From the NCBI GenBank assembly GCA_002897115.2, contig BCIH01000009.1, positions 229,211 through 293,210 of the forward strand: DNA of 64,000 nt, read 5' to 3'. This document shows positions 33,230 through 44,666 of the stretch, in pieces (within the stretch, counting starts at the first letter, position 1; each line of letters begins with the position of its first letter). Under the pieces are notes generated by a model. The model made no database searches. It was not told the DNA's origin and worked only from the letters and a program-made list of their open reading frames with translations. Source of the DNA: Prototheca cutis (taxonomy: Eukaryota > Chlorophyta > Trebouxiophyceae > Chlorellales > Chlorellaceae). The translations under genes and the position numbers were made by a program.

Positions 33230-34889
33230 TCACCGCTGCTTGGCCCAGGTGTAGAGCCCAAACCCTGCCATGCTGATGGCATAGCCCTGCAGTTCCCTAG
33301 GTGTCACGTGGTCGCCCATGGCAATGGAGGCTGCCACGACGGCCAGGTTCTTCAGGCACCCTGCCACCTTGAACGTCGTGCCAGAAGTAGCAGAGATGGC
33401 CCAGTAACAAAACAAGTTGACCAACACACTCATGGAAACTGCCACTGTGAGGAGGGGGGCAATGCCCCCAAACTCACCGCTCTGAATCTGTGTGGAGTGA
33501 TGAGCAGTAAGGAAGGAGGCGGTGGTGTACCCGGCGTGTGTGTATGCAAGCGAATGCATGCCCGTTCCCTTCTCCCTCAACAAATAAATAAAACCATCCA
33601 AACGCCACTTTGGTACCTGGGCATGGATGGCAGGTCCCTCGGTTGCCAGGGAACACAGGAGCAGGAGGAGCCCGGTCGTTGGTCCAATGTGGACCAGGAC
33701 CTCTGTGGCGTTGAGCCGGGCGCCACCGGAGAGCAACCTCTCCGTGAGAACCACCCGGGCCGCTTCGAAAACAATACTCGCGGCAAAGGCTAGGAAGCAT
33801 GGCAGCGAGAAGTGCGAAGATCCCAGTTCCTGCTCACATTTTCAGGTTTTCTTGGTGGGTAAATGGGCGGGAGTTTCTGTATGATACATATGCGGGGTGA
33901 CCCCCCCTGCAAGAAGCAGTTATCAGCCAGAAACCCCCAACGAAAGGGCAATGCAACCAACCACTTGCCCCAACAAGCTACCTGGACGGTGGCAGTGGAG
34001 GTGCCGATGGCGATGAGCAGGGTGGAGAGGACCGTTGCCGGGGACAACCGTTCCAGGCCCAGGAGCAACGACGTCGCCAGCGTCGCGACAGGTGTCAGCG
34101 CCTTGAGCATGTTGATAAAAGCCACGGAGAGGCCCAGGTATGCAAAGTTTCCCAGGAACAGCGATGCCGCAAAGCAGGCCGCCACGACTGCATGCTGACT
34201 GGACTTGGAGGACAGCTGTTCCAAAGGCCGGACCCGGGCCACACCGGTCCAGGCCATGACATGGCCTGTGCTNGGGGGGNGGGGGGGGCAATCAAGGTGC
34301 CATCGTGACAACATGGGCAGCAGGCATCCATTTTTGTCGAAAATTAAACAAACAAGCGGTGAATTGAATCATCCAAACAAACGCAGAGCCTCCCCTCGCC
34401 TCGCTTGCCTGCACCGGCACTGGCAAACTGGCCCAGGGCTGTGAGCGCGAACGGAAACTTCCAGCCTCGATCCACCATGAGCTCCTTGTTCAAGAAAATC
34501 AGTGCCGAGGAGGCCACCATCCAGAGGAGTGTTGAAACCGTGGCTGCAAGCAGACCAGATGCACCGGCTGTGGTCCCTCCGGCCTTGGACCCCTGCTGCT
34601 TGGGCCTGTCTGAGGCATCCACATCGTCAAACCGAAGTGCCCGGCTGGTCGAGGTGGACAGGTCCTCGCTGCACATGGACAGAGACCTGAAGACGTGCAC
34701 CGTATTGTTGGCGCTGTGAATCTGGACCTTGCGAGCCGGCGTGTCAGCTGGCCGCGGTGGCGTTGACCAGCCGCCCTCGCTGTCTTCGGCGACCCTTCGC
34801 GTGCTCGTCTTCTTCAAAGCAGACTTGAGCTGCTTGGTGGGAGACCGGGCGGCATGCTGTTTGTCGTCTGCGTGCCCACGGGACGCCAT
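33230..34889 (-). CDS. Triose-phosphate/nucleotide-sugar transporter family protein (DMT superfamily)
   Basis: Exons 34415..34889, 33982..34265, 33617..33829 and 33230..33487 give 409 residues. About 115 N-terminal residues are hydrophilic, Ser, Lys and Arg rich (starting MASRGHADDKQHAARSPTKQ). Around ten hydrophobic helices follow, with TPT-family landmarks: STLLWMVASSALIFLNKELM, YLGLSVAFINMLKALTPVAT, SLPCFLAFAASIVFEAARVV and TSGTTFKVAGCLKNLAVVAA, then ELQGYAISMAGFGLYTWAK. The last two resemble the substrate-site helices of Golgi nucleotide-sugar carriers. Substrate cannot be called. Exon 1 may end at 34415 (GT donor) or 34409 (GC donor); both keep frame and differ by two residues. Intron 1 has Ns in a G run. 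Confidence 0.85.
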
Positions 34890-35592
34890 GCTGCCTGGAG
34901 CTCCCCCACGATCCACCTGCGTACGCAACCCAGCACCTCAGCACTGCATGGGACCAGCAAAGGACCGAGATGAGAGGTCTAACCGGGAGAAAGACATCAT
35001 GATACATATACAAATGCAGAAACAGCCGCCCGATCATAAGAGGTCACGCACCATGGACGCTGCGACCCGTGATCCTATGAGCCCAAGCAAGAAGAAACAA
35101 TCCTGGGCCTCCAGAGGACCGTGCTTGGTGGGGTCCTGCAGAAGACAGAATTGCACTGCGTACAAACGAACTCGTCTAATATCCAGTGTTTATTTATCAA
35201 GATGCTTTGCAGGTGGTCGCGCTATGGCGTTGCCGGGCCTTCAAAACGCCCACGGAAGATCGTGTGGCGGATCTGTCGCCCCGGAAGGAAATGCCCACGG
35301 ACACGAGGGCATCCTGGGCGCGAGCTGGGCCCATGCATCGCAGTCACGAATGGACCACAGCGAACAGAGAGAACAGCGACACCAAGAATAATGCATGATC
35401 ACGTTGATTATCCATTCATTTCATTTTCATACATTGGCGTGGCATTCTGCTTGTGAAGGCGCGCCCCCGGCGGCTGCGAACGCCGTGGTCCAACGCGAGG
35501 GGAGGGGCAGGCGCAAGCGTGCGGAGCGCCTTGACGGCGCCGGGCGTATTCATTCTGCTGCCCCAGCATGCTTTAGGGTGTAGGCATCCAGA
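34890..35592. promoter_or_regulatory. Divergent region between the TPT-family gene and PWP2
   Basis: The 703 bp separate two outward-facing starts, so both promoters are expected here. No coding frame or repeat is recognised. Confidence 0.45.
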
Positions 35593-38500
35593 ATGAACTT
35601 TCAGTTTCAGAATGTGATGGGAGCCCCCTACCGGGGCGGCTCCCTCATCATCCATGGCTCAGACCTGCTGAGCCCCATCGGCAACCGTGTCTCCCAGGTG
35701 TGCGGGGGGCTTGGGTCGCTGCTTTCGTTGTTTGCTGCCAGGTTGCTCGGGCGGTTCTTTGAGTCCTGTGCATGCATGCACACACTCACGCACGTAGACC
35801 CCTTCTACTGCTGCTACAGATTGACCTGACACAGTCTACGGCGGCGGCGTTGCCCTACGAGCATAGCCGACAGGTTCGGACGCTGTGCCTGTCACCCGAC
35901 GGCCGCATCCTCGTCAGCATCGATGTGGAGGGCCGGGCGGTGGTGGCCAACCGCCGTCGGCGTGTGGAGCTGCACCGCATCAGCTTCAAAGATCCTGTGC
36001 GGTGTGCGGCCTTCTCCCCCGACGGCCGCTGGCTGGCGGTGGCGGCTGGGAGGCTGGTGCAGGTCTGGCACCGGCCTGACCTGGCCAAGAGCGTGGCCCC
36101 GCTGGCCCTGCACCGGACGTATGGCCATGCGTCGGCGGCCGTGTGCAGCCTGGACTGGAGCCCCTGCTCCTCCTGGCTGGCCGCTGGCAGCGAGGACCTG
36201 GCCGTCCGTGTGATGAGCCTCGACCCCCTGGAGGGCTACCGTGTGCCCACTCTGCTGGGACATAAGACACCCACCGTGGCGGTACAGTTTGCTAGCGAGG
36301 CACAGCGTCGCGCCGGGGGGCTCCTTGGCCAATCCGAGCCACGGCTCTGGACCCTGTCCCGCGACGGCGCCCTCTTCACCTGGACCTATTTAAAGGGGGA
36401 TGAGGAGACTGCTGTGCGGGATGAACATGGCGCTGGAGGCGATGCTGTCGAGGGCAGGGACGCGTCGACACCGCCGGCAACACCAACTCAATCGAGGGAT
36501 TTCTTGGGGGGTCACTGGAAGCTCGTCAATCGGTTCTATTTCAACCAGCGAGGCGGCGCGACGATTACCGCGGCGGCATTCCAGCCCGAAGTGGGCTTGC
36601 TGGCGGCAGGCTTTTCAAACGGCGTGTTTGACTTGCTGCAGCTCCCCGACAACATCGTGCTGCAGTCGCTGAGTGTCGGCAGCATGGCGATCAGTGCGCT
36701 GGCGTTCAACGCCGGCGGCGACTGGTTGGCTGTGGGCAGTGCCGCGGCGGGCTCGCTTCTGGTGTGGGAGTGGCGCTCCGAGGCGTACGCCCTCAAGCAG
36801 CAGGGCCACGCGGGCGAGGCGGCGGCCCTTGCGTATTCACCCGACGGCGCCATGCTGGCCACGGGCGGCGACGATGCTGCGGTCAAGGTGTGGACGCCGT
36901 CCACGGGGACGTGCTTTGTGACGCTGCGGGGGCACGTCGCACCGGTCACGGCTCTCGCATGGCTGCCCACCGGCGCAGGACTGCTGTCCGCATCCATGGA
37001 CGGGACAGTCCGTGCGCACGACCTCGTGCGGTACCGCTGCTTCCGCACGCTGGTCGGCCCCGGGGGAGAGGGGGCGGCCGTGACGCCGGGAGGCGCACAG
37101 TACGCGTCCTTGGCTGTCGACGCTGCGGGCGAGGTCGTCGCCGCGGGGCGGCGCGACGGTTTTGAAATCCACGTGTGGTCCCTGCGCACGGGGCGGTTGC
37201 TGGACGTCCTGGCCGCACACGAGGGCCCCGTGGTGGCGCTGGCGTTTGCGCCCGGCGCGCCACTGCTGGCCTCGGGGTCGTGGGACAGGACGGTCCGGAC
37301 GTGGGATGTGTTTTCGGGCAAGGGCGCGGCCGAGAGCCTGGTCCACGCCCACGATGTCCTGGCCCTGGCCTGGAGCCCCGGGTCGCGCCAGTTGGCGGCG
37401 GCCACGCTCGACGGCACCATCACGCTCTGGGACGCGCAGGATGCCGTGGTCGAAGGGACCATCCACGGCCGCCGGGACGTCGCGGCGGGGCGCGGGTCCC
37501 GCGATCGCCGTGCCGCCGAGACCACCAGCCTCGGTCGTTCGTTCACCAGCCTGGCGTACTCGGCAGACGGCGCGCTGCTGGTCGCCGCGGGAGACTCCAA
37601 GTGGGTCTGTGTCTACGATGTCGCGGAGCGGGTCCTGCTCCGCCGCTACGCCACCACGGCCGATGCGGGGCTTGACGGCGTCCGGGACCTCCTCAACAGC
37701 CGAAACATGACCGGTATGTATGGGTTTTTTTGGTGGGTTTTTGTTAATTTCCTTTTCTCTGCACTGTCCCCCCTTCCCTGCCCCCAAAACAATTGTGAAA
37801 ACCCGCGCGGGGTGATGCACTAGCATTTACGGTGAACAATCGCTGAAGCTGTCGGACGGGACACGGGGCTGGCGACTGTGGCGGACTGAGCTCCACAACG
37901 CGTGCCTGGGATGCCGTGGTCGTGAACCCTAAGACCCGACCCTGGCCTGATTACACTCTTTTGATGCCCTGACCGCGCGTGGCTTAAAGTTTTGCTGTTG
38001 TTGGCTTACCCGAAATAATCATTTGCTGGGACCAACGACGCTGTGGGGCATGTGCTACCGTCCCCCTCGGCGGCCGTAGGACCCGGATACCTCCTCACCG
38101 TGCTCGCTTTCATGACTGCTGGTTCATCGAACATCACGCTCAGCCCCTGAACCCTGATTCACAACTGCAGATGCGGGCCCGCTGGATCAGATTGACGATG
38201 CGCCCGACGAGGACGACACCCTGCTTCCCCGGCGGCTGCCCGACCCTGCCGATGACCTGCCCGGGGTCAAGCAGCGCGGCCCGCCCGCGGCGCAAACGCG
38301 GTGCCTGGCACTGTCACCGACGGGCCGGGCCTGGGCGGCTGCTACTACGGTAGGCGTGGTGCTGTACTCGGCAGAAGGCACGGCCGGTGGCGCGGCCTTC
38401 GACCCGACCGACCTCGACGAGGACGTGACACCGGTGGCCACGCTGCGCGCTCTGCGCTCCGGCGCTTGGCTCCGCGCGCTGCTGCTGGCGCTGCGGCTCA

Positions 38501-38916
38501 ACGACCGGGAACTGGCCGCGCACGTGCTGAGCTCGACGCCGCCGGACTCGGTGGGCCGGGTGACACGGCTGCTGCCGGCCGCACAGGCCCCCGCCGCGCT
38601 GCATGCGCTGTGCCCCCTGCTCGCCGGCTCGCCGCACCTGGAGCTCGCGCTGGCCTGGCTCCGCGGGCTCTGCACCGCGCACGGCACTGCGCTGACTTCC
38701 CGCGCTGGTCCTTCCCTGCGCGATGCCGCGCGAGTCTTGACCACGCTGCAGACCGACCTCGCGGGTCTAGCCGCAGGGAATGTCCACACGCTGGACTACC
38801 TGGTCCAGAGCGCTGCCGCTGGGCGCAAGCGCAAGGCCCTCGACGAGGGCGGGCAACTGTCTGTCGTTGACGACAAGGAAGGACAGCTGTCCATCGGCGA
38901 AATCGAGGAGGAGTGA
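35593..38916 (+). CDS. PWP2: Periodic tryptophan protein 2 (UTP1), U3 snoRNP WD-repeat protein
   Basis: PWP2 is a core UTP-B subunit of the small-subunit processome in 18S rRNA maturation in the nucleolus. Exons 35593..35697, 35820..37713 and 38171..38916 give 914 residues (yeast 923, human 919). It opens with the family start MNFQFQNVMGAPYRGGSLII and then shows two WD40 propellers; clear repeats include VRCAAFSPDGRWLAVAAGRL, AALAYSPDGAMLATGGDDAA, VTALAWLPTGAGLLSASMDG and VALAFAPGAPLLASGSWDRT. The C-terminal Utp12 helical domain follows (LRSGAWLRALLLALRLNDRE). The tail is acidic and basic (GRKRKALDEGGQ, GEIEEE) as in homologues. Identification is firm. Confidence 0.96.
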
Positions 38917-39487
38917 GATGGCTGTAATGGTGGTCGGGTTGAAGGCCTTGGCACCCGGGCCGCCACCCAGCCCATTCGTTCTTGCATCCATCCCTTTGTA
39001 AATCCCCCCCCCCCCCCCCCCCCCCGATCAACTTGACTGGCGATCCTACAATTCACACTTCATCTCGTCTCTTGCCTTGTCACATGGCCAAGTGAAAAGC
39101 CGACGTCGGCATTGTTGTTTTCCCGGCATGGGCAGCGTCATCGGCGGCGGCATATGACCAAGGGATAAGTCGGTGGATGGGAACGAGCATGGACGAGCGA
39201 ACGAACGAAATGCAAGGGGACGGTGGGCGTCTCCCCTCCCCCAACCGCACCGCTGGGGGAAGGGTGGGCCGGCCCGTGGAATGTCATAGCGGGGTGGGCC
39301 CATCAAACACAGGCCCACAAGCACGGGCAAGCAGGCCGCAGTGTGCCCGCGCCGACAGGAATGGCATTCCTACTAGGGAGCGCCCGGGGCGACTACCAGG
39401 GACCCTGCTCCCAAGGAGCGCCACGAGGGAGAGACAGCACTGCGGAAAGCTGCGCTGTGGACAGCACCAACAGGGTCGCCGGTCCAG
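38917..39487. other. Convergent 3' region with a 22-base poly-C tract
   Basis: It lies between the stops of PWP2 (+) and the SCP phosphatase (-). Poly-C occupies 39004..39025. This is one of the few long homopolymers outside an intron; it may lie in a 3' UTR. Confidence 0.6.
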
Positions 39488-41029
39488 CTACCTGGGACTG
39501 CCGGCCGTGAGCCGGCCAACGGCCTGCGTCAGTGCCGCAGCTCGCCGGGCCGCGAGCTGTGTCGCCAGGCCCTGCCGCACGTCCTTGACATGCTCAATCT
39601 CCTTCAAAACTTCCAAACAATCTAGCAGCTCCTGCACGCCAGGGTTGTGTGTGTGTGTTTTTCGTTCTGTGCTTGTTATTCGTGTGCGCACAGGATGCAT
39701 CCACCCGAAACGTCGACCTCCCAATCGACCTCTCGAAAATTTCCCGCAAACACACTCCACACCACCCACACCCAAACCCGCACCTCGTCCTGCATGTCGT
39801 CAATGAACGTGCCGATGGGCAGCGCGTTCTCCGGTTGGAAAATGTACGAGTGCGGCGAGTTGTCGATGATGACGAGTGCCTCTGGCGGCCGGCCCATGCA
39901 CTGCAGGTCCTTGACGTAGGAGCCCTCGTACGGGTAGCACGCCTCGCGGAACAGCCGCCACCGCACCACGCCCTTGCTGTCCAGCAGGTCCAACAGCGGG
40001 TCGGCGTATTTACCAAGAGAAGCAGTGAATACCACGACTTCAAAGCGCTCGCCCACGGCCTCCAGGAACGCGTCGACGTGTGGGCGCTTGAGCACGTACA
40101 CGTCCACCACCCGACCCTCAATCTCCACGGGGATTATGTAATCGGGGGCAGCCACGGGCTTAAACGAGCTGTGCACCAACGTCTCGTCCAGGTCCAGCAC
40201 CAGCGTCTTCTTGCCAACGTCCTCGGCAGCGGGGGGCCCAATCACAGGGTCGGTCCATGCCGGCGGGGTCGGCAGCACGGGCCGGATCACGACAGGACCC
40301 TCCTCCTGTCGCATGTACGCATCAGTTCCCGTGGGAACCAGGCAGCAGAATATGTTCCTGGAAACGCAGGGCTGGTTTCTTTTTGTAGGTTTTGTTTTGG
40401 AAGGGGCCCCCGGCCGAGGGAAGGGGGGGGGTCGGTTGGAAGACTGATGTGCAGCAGCGCGCCACACACACTACTACCACCACCCCCTCCTTTCACAAGG
40501 GGGAGAGAGACCAGGCAGGATGGGGTTGCAGGCATCCATGAGGAAATGAACCCATGGTTGGATTCACAGTGGAGCAGGAAGACTGGCACGAGTCCCACAC
40601 ACCCGCGGTCCCAGGAAAGTGTTACAGGCAGCGCTTCAGCAAGAGCCAGGGCATCAGGTCAAGCTCACTTGTCACGCCACACCCGTTGACCCCCAACTCC
40701 GTGTCGTACCTGACTTTGTTCCTCCAGGAACCCCGCGCGTCCCCGTCCTCCTCGGTGTTGGACACGGTGACCATCTCGCTGATCGCGGAGCCCCTGCCAG
40801 CCTGGGCTGAGTTCACCTGGGTGATGACCGACTCCGCCCCAGGAGGTGGCCCAGCCTCCGCCTCCTCATCATGGTCCGTCATGGACGAGTCAGAGGTGGG
40901 CCGTGCAAGCGAGCTGCCAGCCAGGGGCGCACTGTCCCCGGCAGCATCCTCGCCATTCGCCGACTCGGCCAGTTGGATCAGTTTGCTGTCCGAGTCGGAC
41001 TTTGGCGTACCCAACACGCTGCGGAGCAT
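39488..41029 (-). CDS. SCP-type (FCP1/NLI-interacting factor) protein phosphatase
   Basis: Small CTD phosphatases dephosphorylate Ser/Thr, often in the RNA polymerase II tail. Exons 40710..41029, 39784..40357 and 39488..39631 give 345 residues. The first ~110 residues are acidic and Ser rich, likely disordered. The FCPH domain holds the catalytic DxDxT motif in LVLDLDETLVHSSFK (Asp near 162 and 164). It continues with VLKRPHVDAFLEAVGERFEV, VVFTASLGKYADPLLDLLD, YVKDLQCMGRPPEALVIIDN and the family NAL motif in FQPENALPIGTF. The last exon supplies the closing helix (ELLDCLEVLKEIEHVKDVRQ). The final codon group is also a good donor (CAG/GTAGCT), so a short further exon is possible. No BRCT or membrane segment is seen. 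Confidence 0.92.
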
Positions 41030-42341
41030 TGCTCCACTCGAAATCTATGGCGCGCTCGGGAACTACATCTCCTGCTGCTCCCGACAGATGGAAGGGTGCG
41101 TCCTCATGTCCCGGCACCGAATGCAGTGCAGCTCCCAGTACCCAAACGAGCCCCGTGCAGGGAATGGAGCAATCGGTTTAAACGGGCAAATAAGATGGCA
41201 CTGCCGCGCGGAGCTGATCCTTGCGTGTTTCTCCACGTGTGGGCCGGCCTGTCTGGGTCTGGTTGGGTCGGAACCCCAACTGGGGAATTGGGGGGGAAAT
41301 GAGGCGTCAGCGAACCGCTCAAGGCCCCAGTGCCAAAAACCTGGATTCATTGATTGGCTCGTGCACGGGAACCTGGGAGCGAAATTGTCATTAGCCCCTA
41401 GCACGGTCTGCACTCATTCAGTGACCAGGAGGCTGTGAAATAGTTCTGATCTTGAACTGGGCTCTTGAACACTGGCCCTCCGCATGCAAGTTCTGTTGTG
41501 TGACGAGGCCAAAAGACAACAGAGCTGTCCTGTTCACTCACACACGAAACAAATCTATTGCACGTGACCAGGTTACAAAGTTCGGCTCCAATGTGCCGCC
41601 CAAGCCCTGCTGGGCAGTGGCTGAGGCAGCTGGCAGGCCCTCAGAGCATGCGAGCAAAGAGGGTCTGCGGGTCCGTGGTATGTAAGGCACTAATCACGGC
41701 ACCTCACTCTTCCCGTAAAAGGGCTGACGATTGAGGAACGTAAAAGTAGGATGGCAGCGGCGCGGCCGCATGACTAAGGAACAGGACATCCCAGCCGGCA
41801 AGGCCCGGCATGGAGAGGGTTTCTGGCTGCCCAGGGAGCGGCTCGAGGATGAAAGAATGAGGCCAGGGGCGCTATAATAGAAGTGGCCTGGAAGAAAGGG
41901 GAAACGGGCGCTGCACGCGGAAGAGGTGAAACAGGGTCGCTGGGGATGAAAGGATGGACGTTCACAACAGAACAGTTCAAAAACTCAAGGACGGAATCGC
42001 AGGGAGGGGTTTGGGAAAGCACACACATTATGTTCGTTTCATACGTGTCGCACGAGCACGAAATTGGTGCCAGAGAAGGGATGTTTTATGTCAAGTTTTT
42101 GCGTATCATGTTCACGATAGTCTGCGCCAGTTTGGAAAGCATGAACAGGACCACCCAGCGTCGTGGTTGCATTGGGCAGCAGAAAGGAGGTGGGGGTGGC
42201 CTGGCCAGGGCTCCATTACCTGCTAGCCTGCCCGTGGCATGCACATCTGCTAAACGGACCTCAAGCCAATGGCCACGGCCACCGCCGTCACCTTCAGCCA
42301 GCCGAGTCAAGAAACGCACGCCACCGCGCTTCTCATTCTTG
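41030..42341. other. Intergenic of 1.3 kb; no gene seen
   Basis: It lies upstream of the SCP phosphatase and downstream of the next minus-strand gene. Short open frames occur on both strands, without domain or splice support. No repeat or RNA gene was recognised. Confidence 0.5.
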
Positions 42342-43585
42342 TCAGGAATTGCTGGAAGTATTGGGGCCCCAGCTGCGCCTCGCCTGCACGGCAAACGCCG
42401 ACTGCATGGTCCAAGGAGAGGCAGAGCTTGTACGGACCGCGATTGCCGCCGGCTGGTGCACTGTCAACGTTGGGACGCCGCGTGGCTGCGCGAGCGGCGG
42501 CTGCGCAGGGGGCGGCGGGCGTTGACGCTCTTGCGGTGCAACGGCCTGTGGCGATCGCACTGGGGCAGTCTGCGGCAAACCCCCCACTGTCGCAGTCGCG
42601 GCGCCGGCGGCGGCGACTGCACGGAGCAGGTTTCCGCGCTCAGACAGCAGGACATGGAGCCGCTCTTCCAGTGCGACCGACCGAGCACGTTCGCGGCGCA
42701 ACGCCGCAGTCAACGCGTTGACCTGGGCCTCGGCATTGCTTGCCTCGGTCTGCGCCACGCGAAGCTCTCGTTCGGCGGACAGCTGTCGCGCCGGACCAGA
42801 CTCTGTGGCCGCGGCCACACTGCACGAGGCCGCTGGGCCCAGAGACGGACCACAGTGGCCCCAGGCACAGCTCAGTGCAGCCACAGCGTCCAGGATGTCA
42901 TCGGCAACATCTGAATAGGGTTCAACATTTTCGCTGGTCGCGCGGTGCCTTTGGGGCGTGGGGTAGGGTTGGTGTAGGAGGTGAGTGCGTCGTTTACGTG
43001 CCAGGCGAGACAATCCCCAGAATGTTCACGGTGCAGGTATGCTCCCTCCTGACAATGCACGGCTTCTTCTCACCTTGTTGGGGTGGGGATGTCCAGGGTC
43101 CCGGTGCCGGTGTGTGGCAGGGAGGGGTACTTGTGGCCTGCCTTGTCATCCGTGGTCGCCACCGCCACACTGCCGCCACCACTGCCGCCTCCGCTTGGGA
43201 GTGTGCCTGACAATGGGGTGGCCGGTGCATCGCCATCGGAACCAGGTTCATCCTTGGGACAGGAGGATTGCCCCACGGACAGGGGAAGCTCGGTGGACGG
43301 GACCCTGGCTGCAGGCAGGCCCACAGGCTGAGGGGAGTTGGCACCGCCACCTGGCGAGACGGCACCTAGCGCCCTCCCCAGGCTTGACCGGCCCGGTGCC
43401 GGCGGTTTTGAGTAGTTGTGCTCGGTGTATGAGGAGTCACAGACGCTGGATGGGGAGACGGGGTCGAAGCCCACCACCCGGAAAGCACCGGACACCGAGT
43501 TGGGACTATCGTCGGGGGAGTGGTCCCCCGGACCGGAGTTCAGGACGTCAGATCCAGGCGCGTACATGGGTCCCGCTGCCCTCAT
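42342..43585 (-). CDS. Uncharacterised protein with a leucine-zipper-like helix
   Basis: Exons 43074..43585 and 42342..42933 join in phase 2 to give 367 residues. The first ~170 residues are Gly, Ser and Pro rich and probably disordered (VGFDPVSPSSVCDSSYTEHN, GGGSGGGSVAVATTDD). Exon 2 begins SENVEPYSDVADDILDAVAA. A charged helix with regular leucines follows (QVNALTAALRRERARSVALE, ERLHVLLSERGNLLRAVAAA), suggesting dimerisation. A Pro-rich tail ends at NTSSNS. A basic DNA-binding region of the bZIP kind is not evident. I do not recognise the family, and conservation needs homology evidence. Confidence 0.6.
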
Positions 43586-43820
43586 CTATCCACTCAAGGT
43601 TTGTATCATGTACGGCTGGGCCCGAGGGAAGCGAGCTCCGAGCAGAACTGGTCCAGCGTCAGTCCCGCCCGGACGAGTGGCGGGCAAACCCTGATTGGAC
43701 GGGCAGCTCCCTGAACTGTCCAGCGACAGCCACACAACGTAAAAGAATGGACGATAATCTATGGCCGGGGCTGTTTCCCGCAATTGTACTATTGACGGGG
43801 GTCAGTCTGGCTGAATTGTA

Positions 43821-44410
43821 CCATGCAGGGCAAAATAATGCAACCAGCTCAGCCAGCAACAGCGTCACATCACCCCGGGGGTTGCTGGGCATCACTGATG
43901 GCTGTGAATTCTCACCCCCCACAGGGCAAGAGGAAGGTGGACCACCTCAATGATGGACCACCTCCTTTCCCTTCCCGGGGGAGGGAAGGAGCCCCGGGGG
44001 TTCCCACCCCCAGTTGGGAAGGCTATAACCCCCCATGATGATGGATGGATGTTCATCAGCACTGCGGTGCTGGAAGCGGTGAGGGCGCTCGCCGGTCTTC
44101 CGCAGGCTCTGCACGATGTGCCTCATGTTCAGACGCGCCATCAAGTCTCTGTTCCAGAGACGATGCTCGCCTTTCGGGGGCCGGCACTCCTTGTTGGTGC
44201 AGCGCAGCAGCCCGTGGCACACCACCTCGGGTGTCTGCTTCCTGCACGACCTGTCCTGCTGCCAAGAGGGAACCCAACCCATCCTCTGAGCGACGCGGCT
44301 AGGGAATGCGGTCCAACAGGCACTTTGTTTGGAAAACATGCCCTTGCTGTGCAGGTGGGAGTGGACGAATCTCAAGAAGGTTTCATCATTCATTTTTGCC
44401 GTTAGTGTAC
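43821..44410 (-). mobile_element. Dispersed element, copy 3
   Basis: About 590 bp, the best-preserved copy, oriented as copies 1 and 2. Left end CCATGCAGGGCAAAATAATG, right end near GTTAGTGTAC. The hairpin has arms CTCCTTTCCCTTCCC and GGGGGAGGGAAGGAG near 43970..44000. The left and right ends resemble each other when one is reversed (see findings). Confidence 0.8.
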
Positions 44411-44666
44411 GGGAACTCCGGTTTGCCCCGCGGGCTCTGATTATGTCGGACCCCGTGCGGACGCGGGCAGGAACGCGAGCGGGCTGAAACGCTGACATGA
44501 CCAAGTCAATCTGGAATAGACCATACCTACCGAGACATGAGAACGCTGTTTCTTGTCCATTTGATCCAGTGATGCAGTGCCATGCCCTGAAGCCCCGGCT
44601 GCGGACTCTGGAAACGCTGGCCAAAAGCTGGGGATACGTGTAGGCAAACCCGAAACCTCCATTCAA
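43947..44666 (-). CDS. Fanzor/TnpB-like C-terminal frame in element copy 3, possibly fragmentary
   Basis: This is the longest version, 239 codons without a stop. The element-encoded part reads HLHSKGMFSKQSACWTAF, VPSWQQDRSCRKQTPE, VVCHGLLRCTNKECRPPKGE, LWNRDLMARLNMRHIVQSLR and RPHRFQHRSADEHPS; codons upstream of about 44410 lie outside the repeat. The Cys-rich ribbon followed by WNRDxxAxxNM is the RuvC-III end of Fanzor/TnpB proteins. RuvC-I and RuvC-II Asp/Glu motifs are not recognised, so activity is unlikely unless upstream exons exist. The frame's end overlaps the GC-rich hairpin. It could instead be the C-terminal exon of a larger element deleted here. Confidence 0.5.
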   Translation of the reverse strand: MNGGFGFAYTYPQLLASVSRVRSRGFRAWHCITGSNGQETAFSCLGRYGLFQIDLVMSAFQPARVPARVRTGSDIIRARGANRSSRTLTAKMNDETFLRFVHSHLHSKGMFSKQSACWTAFPSRVAQRMGWVPSWQQDRSCRKQTPEVVCHGLLRCTNKECRPPKGEHRLWNRDLMARLNMRHIVQSLRKTGERPHRFQHRSADEHPSIIMGGYSLPNWGWEPPGLLPSPGKGKEVVHH

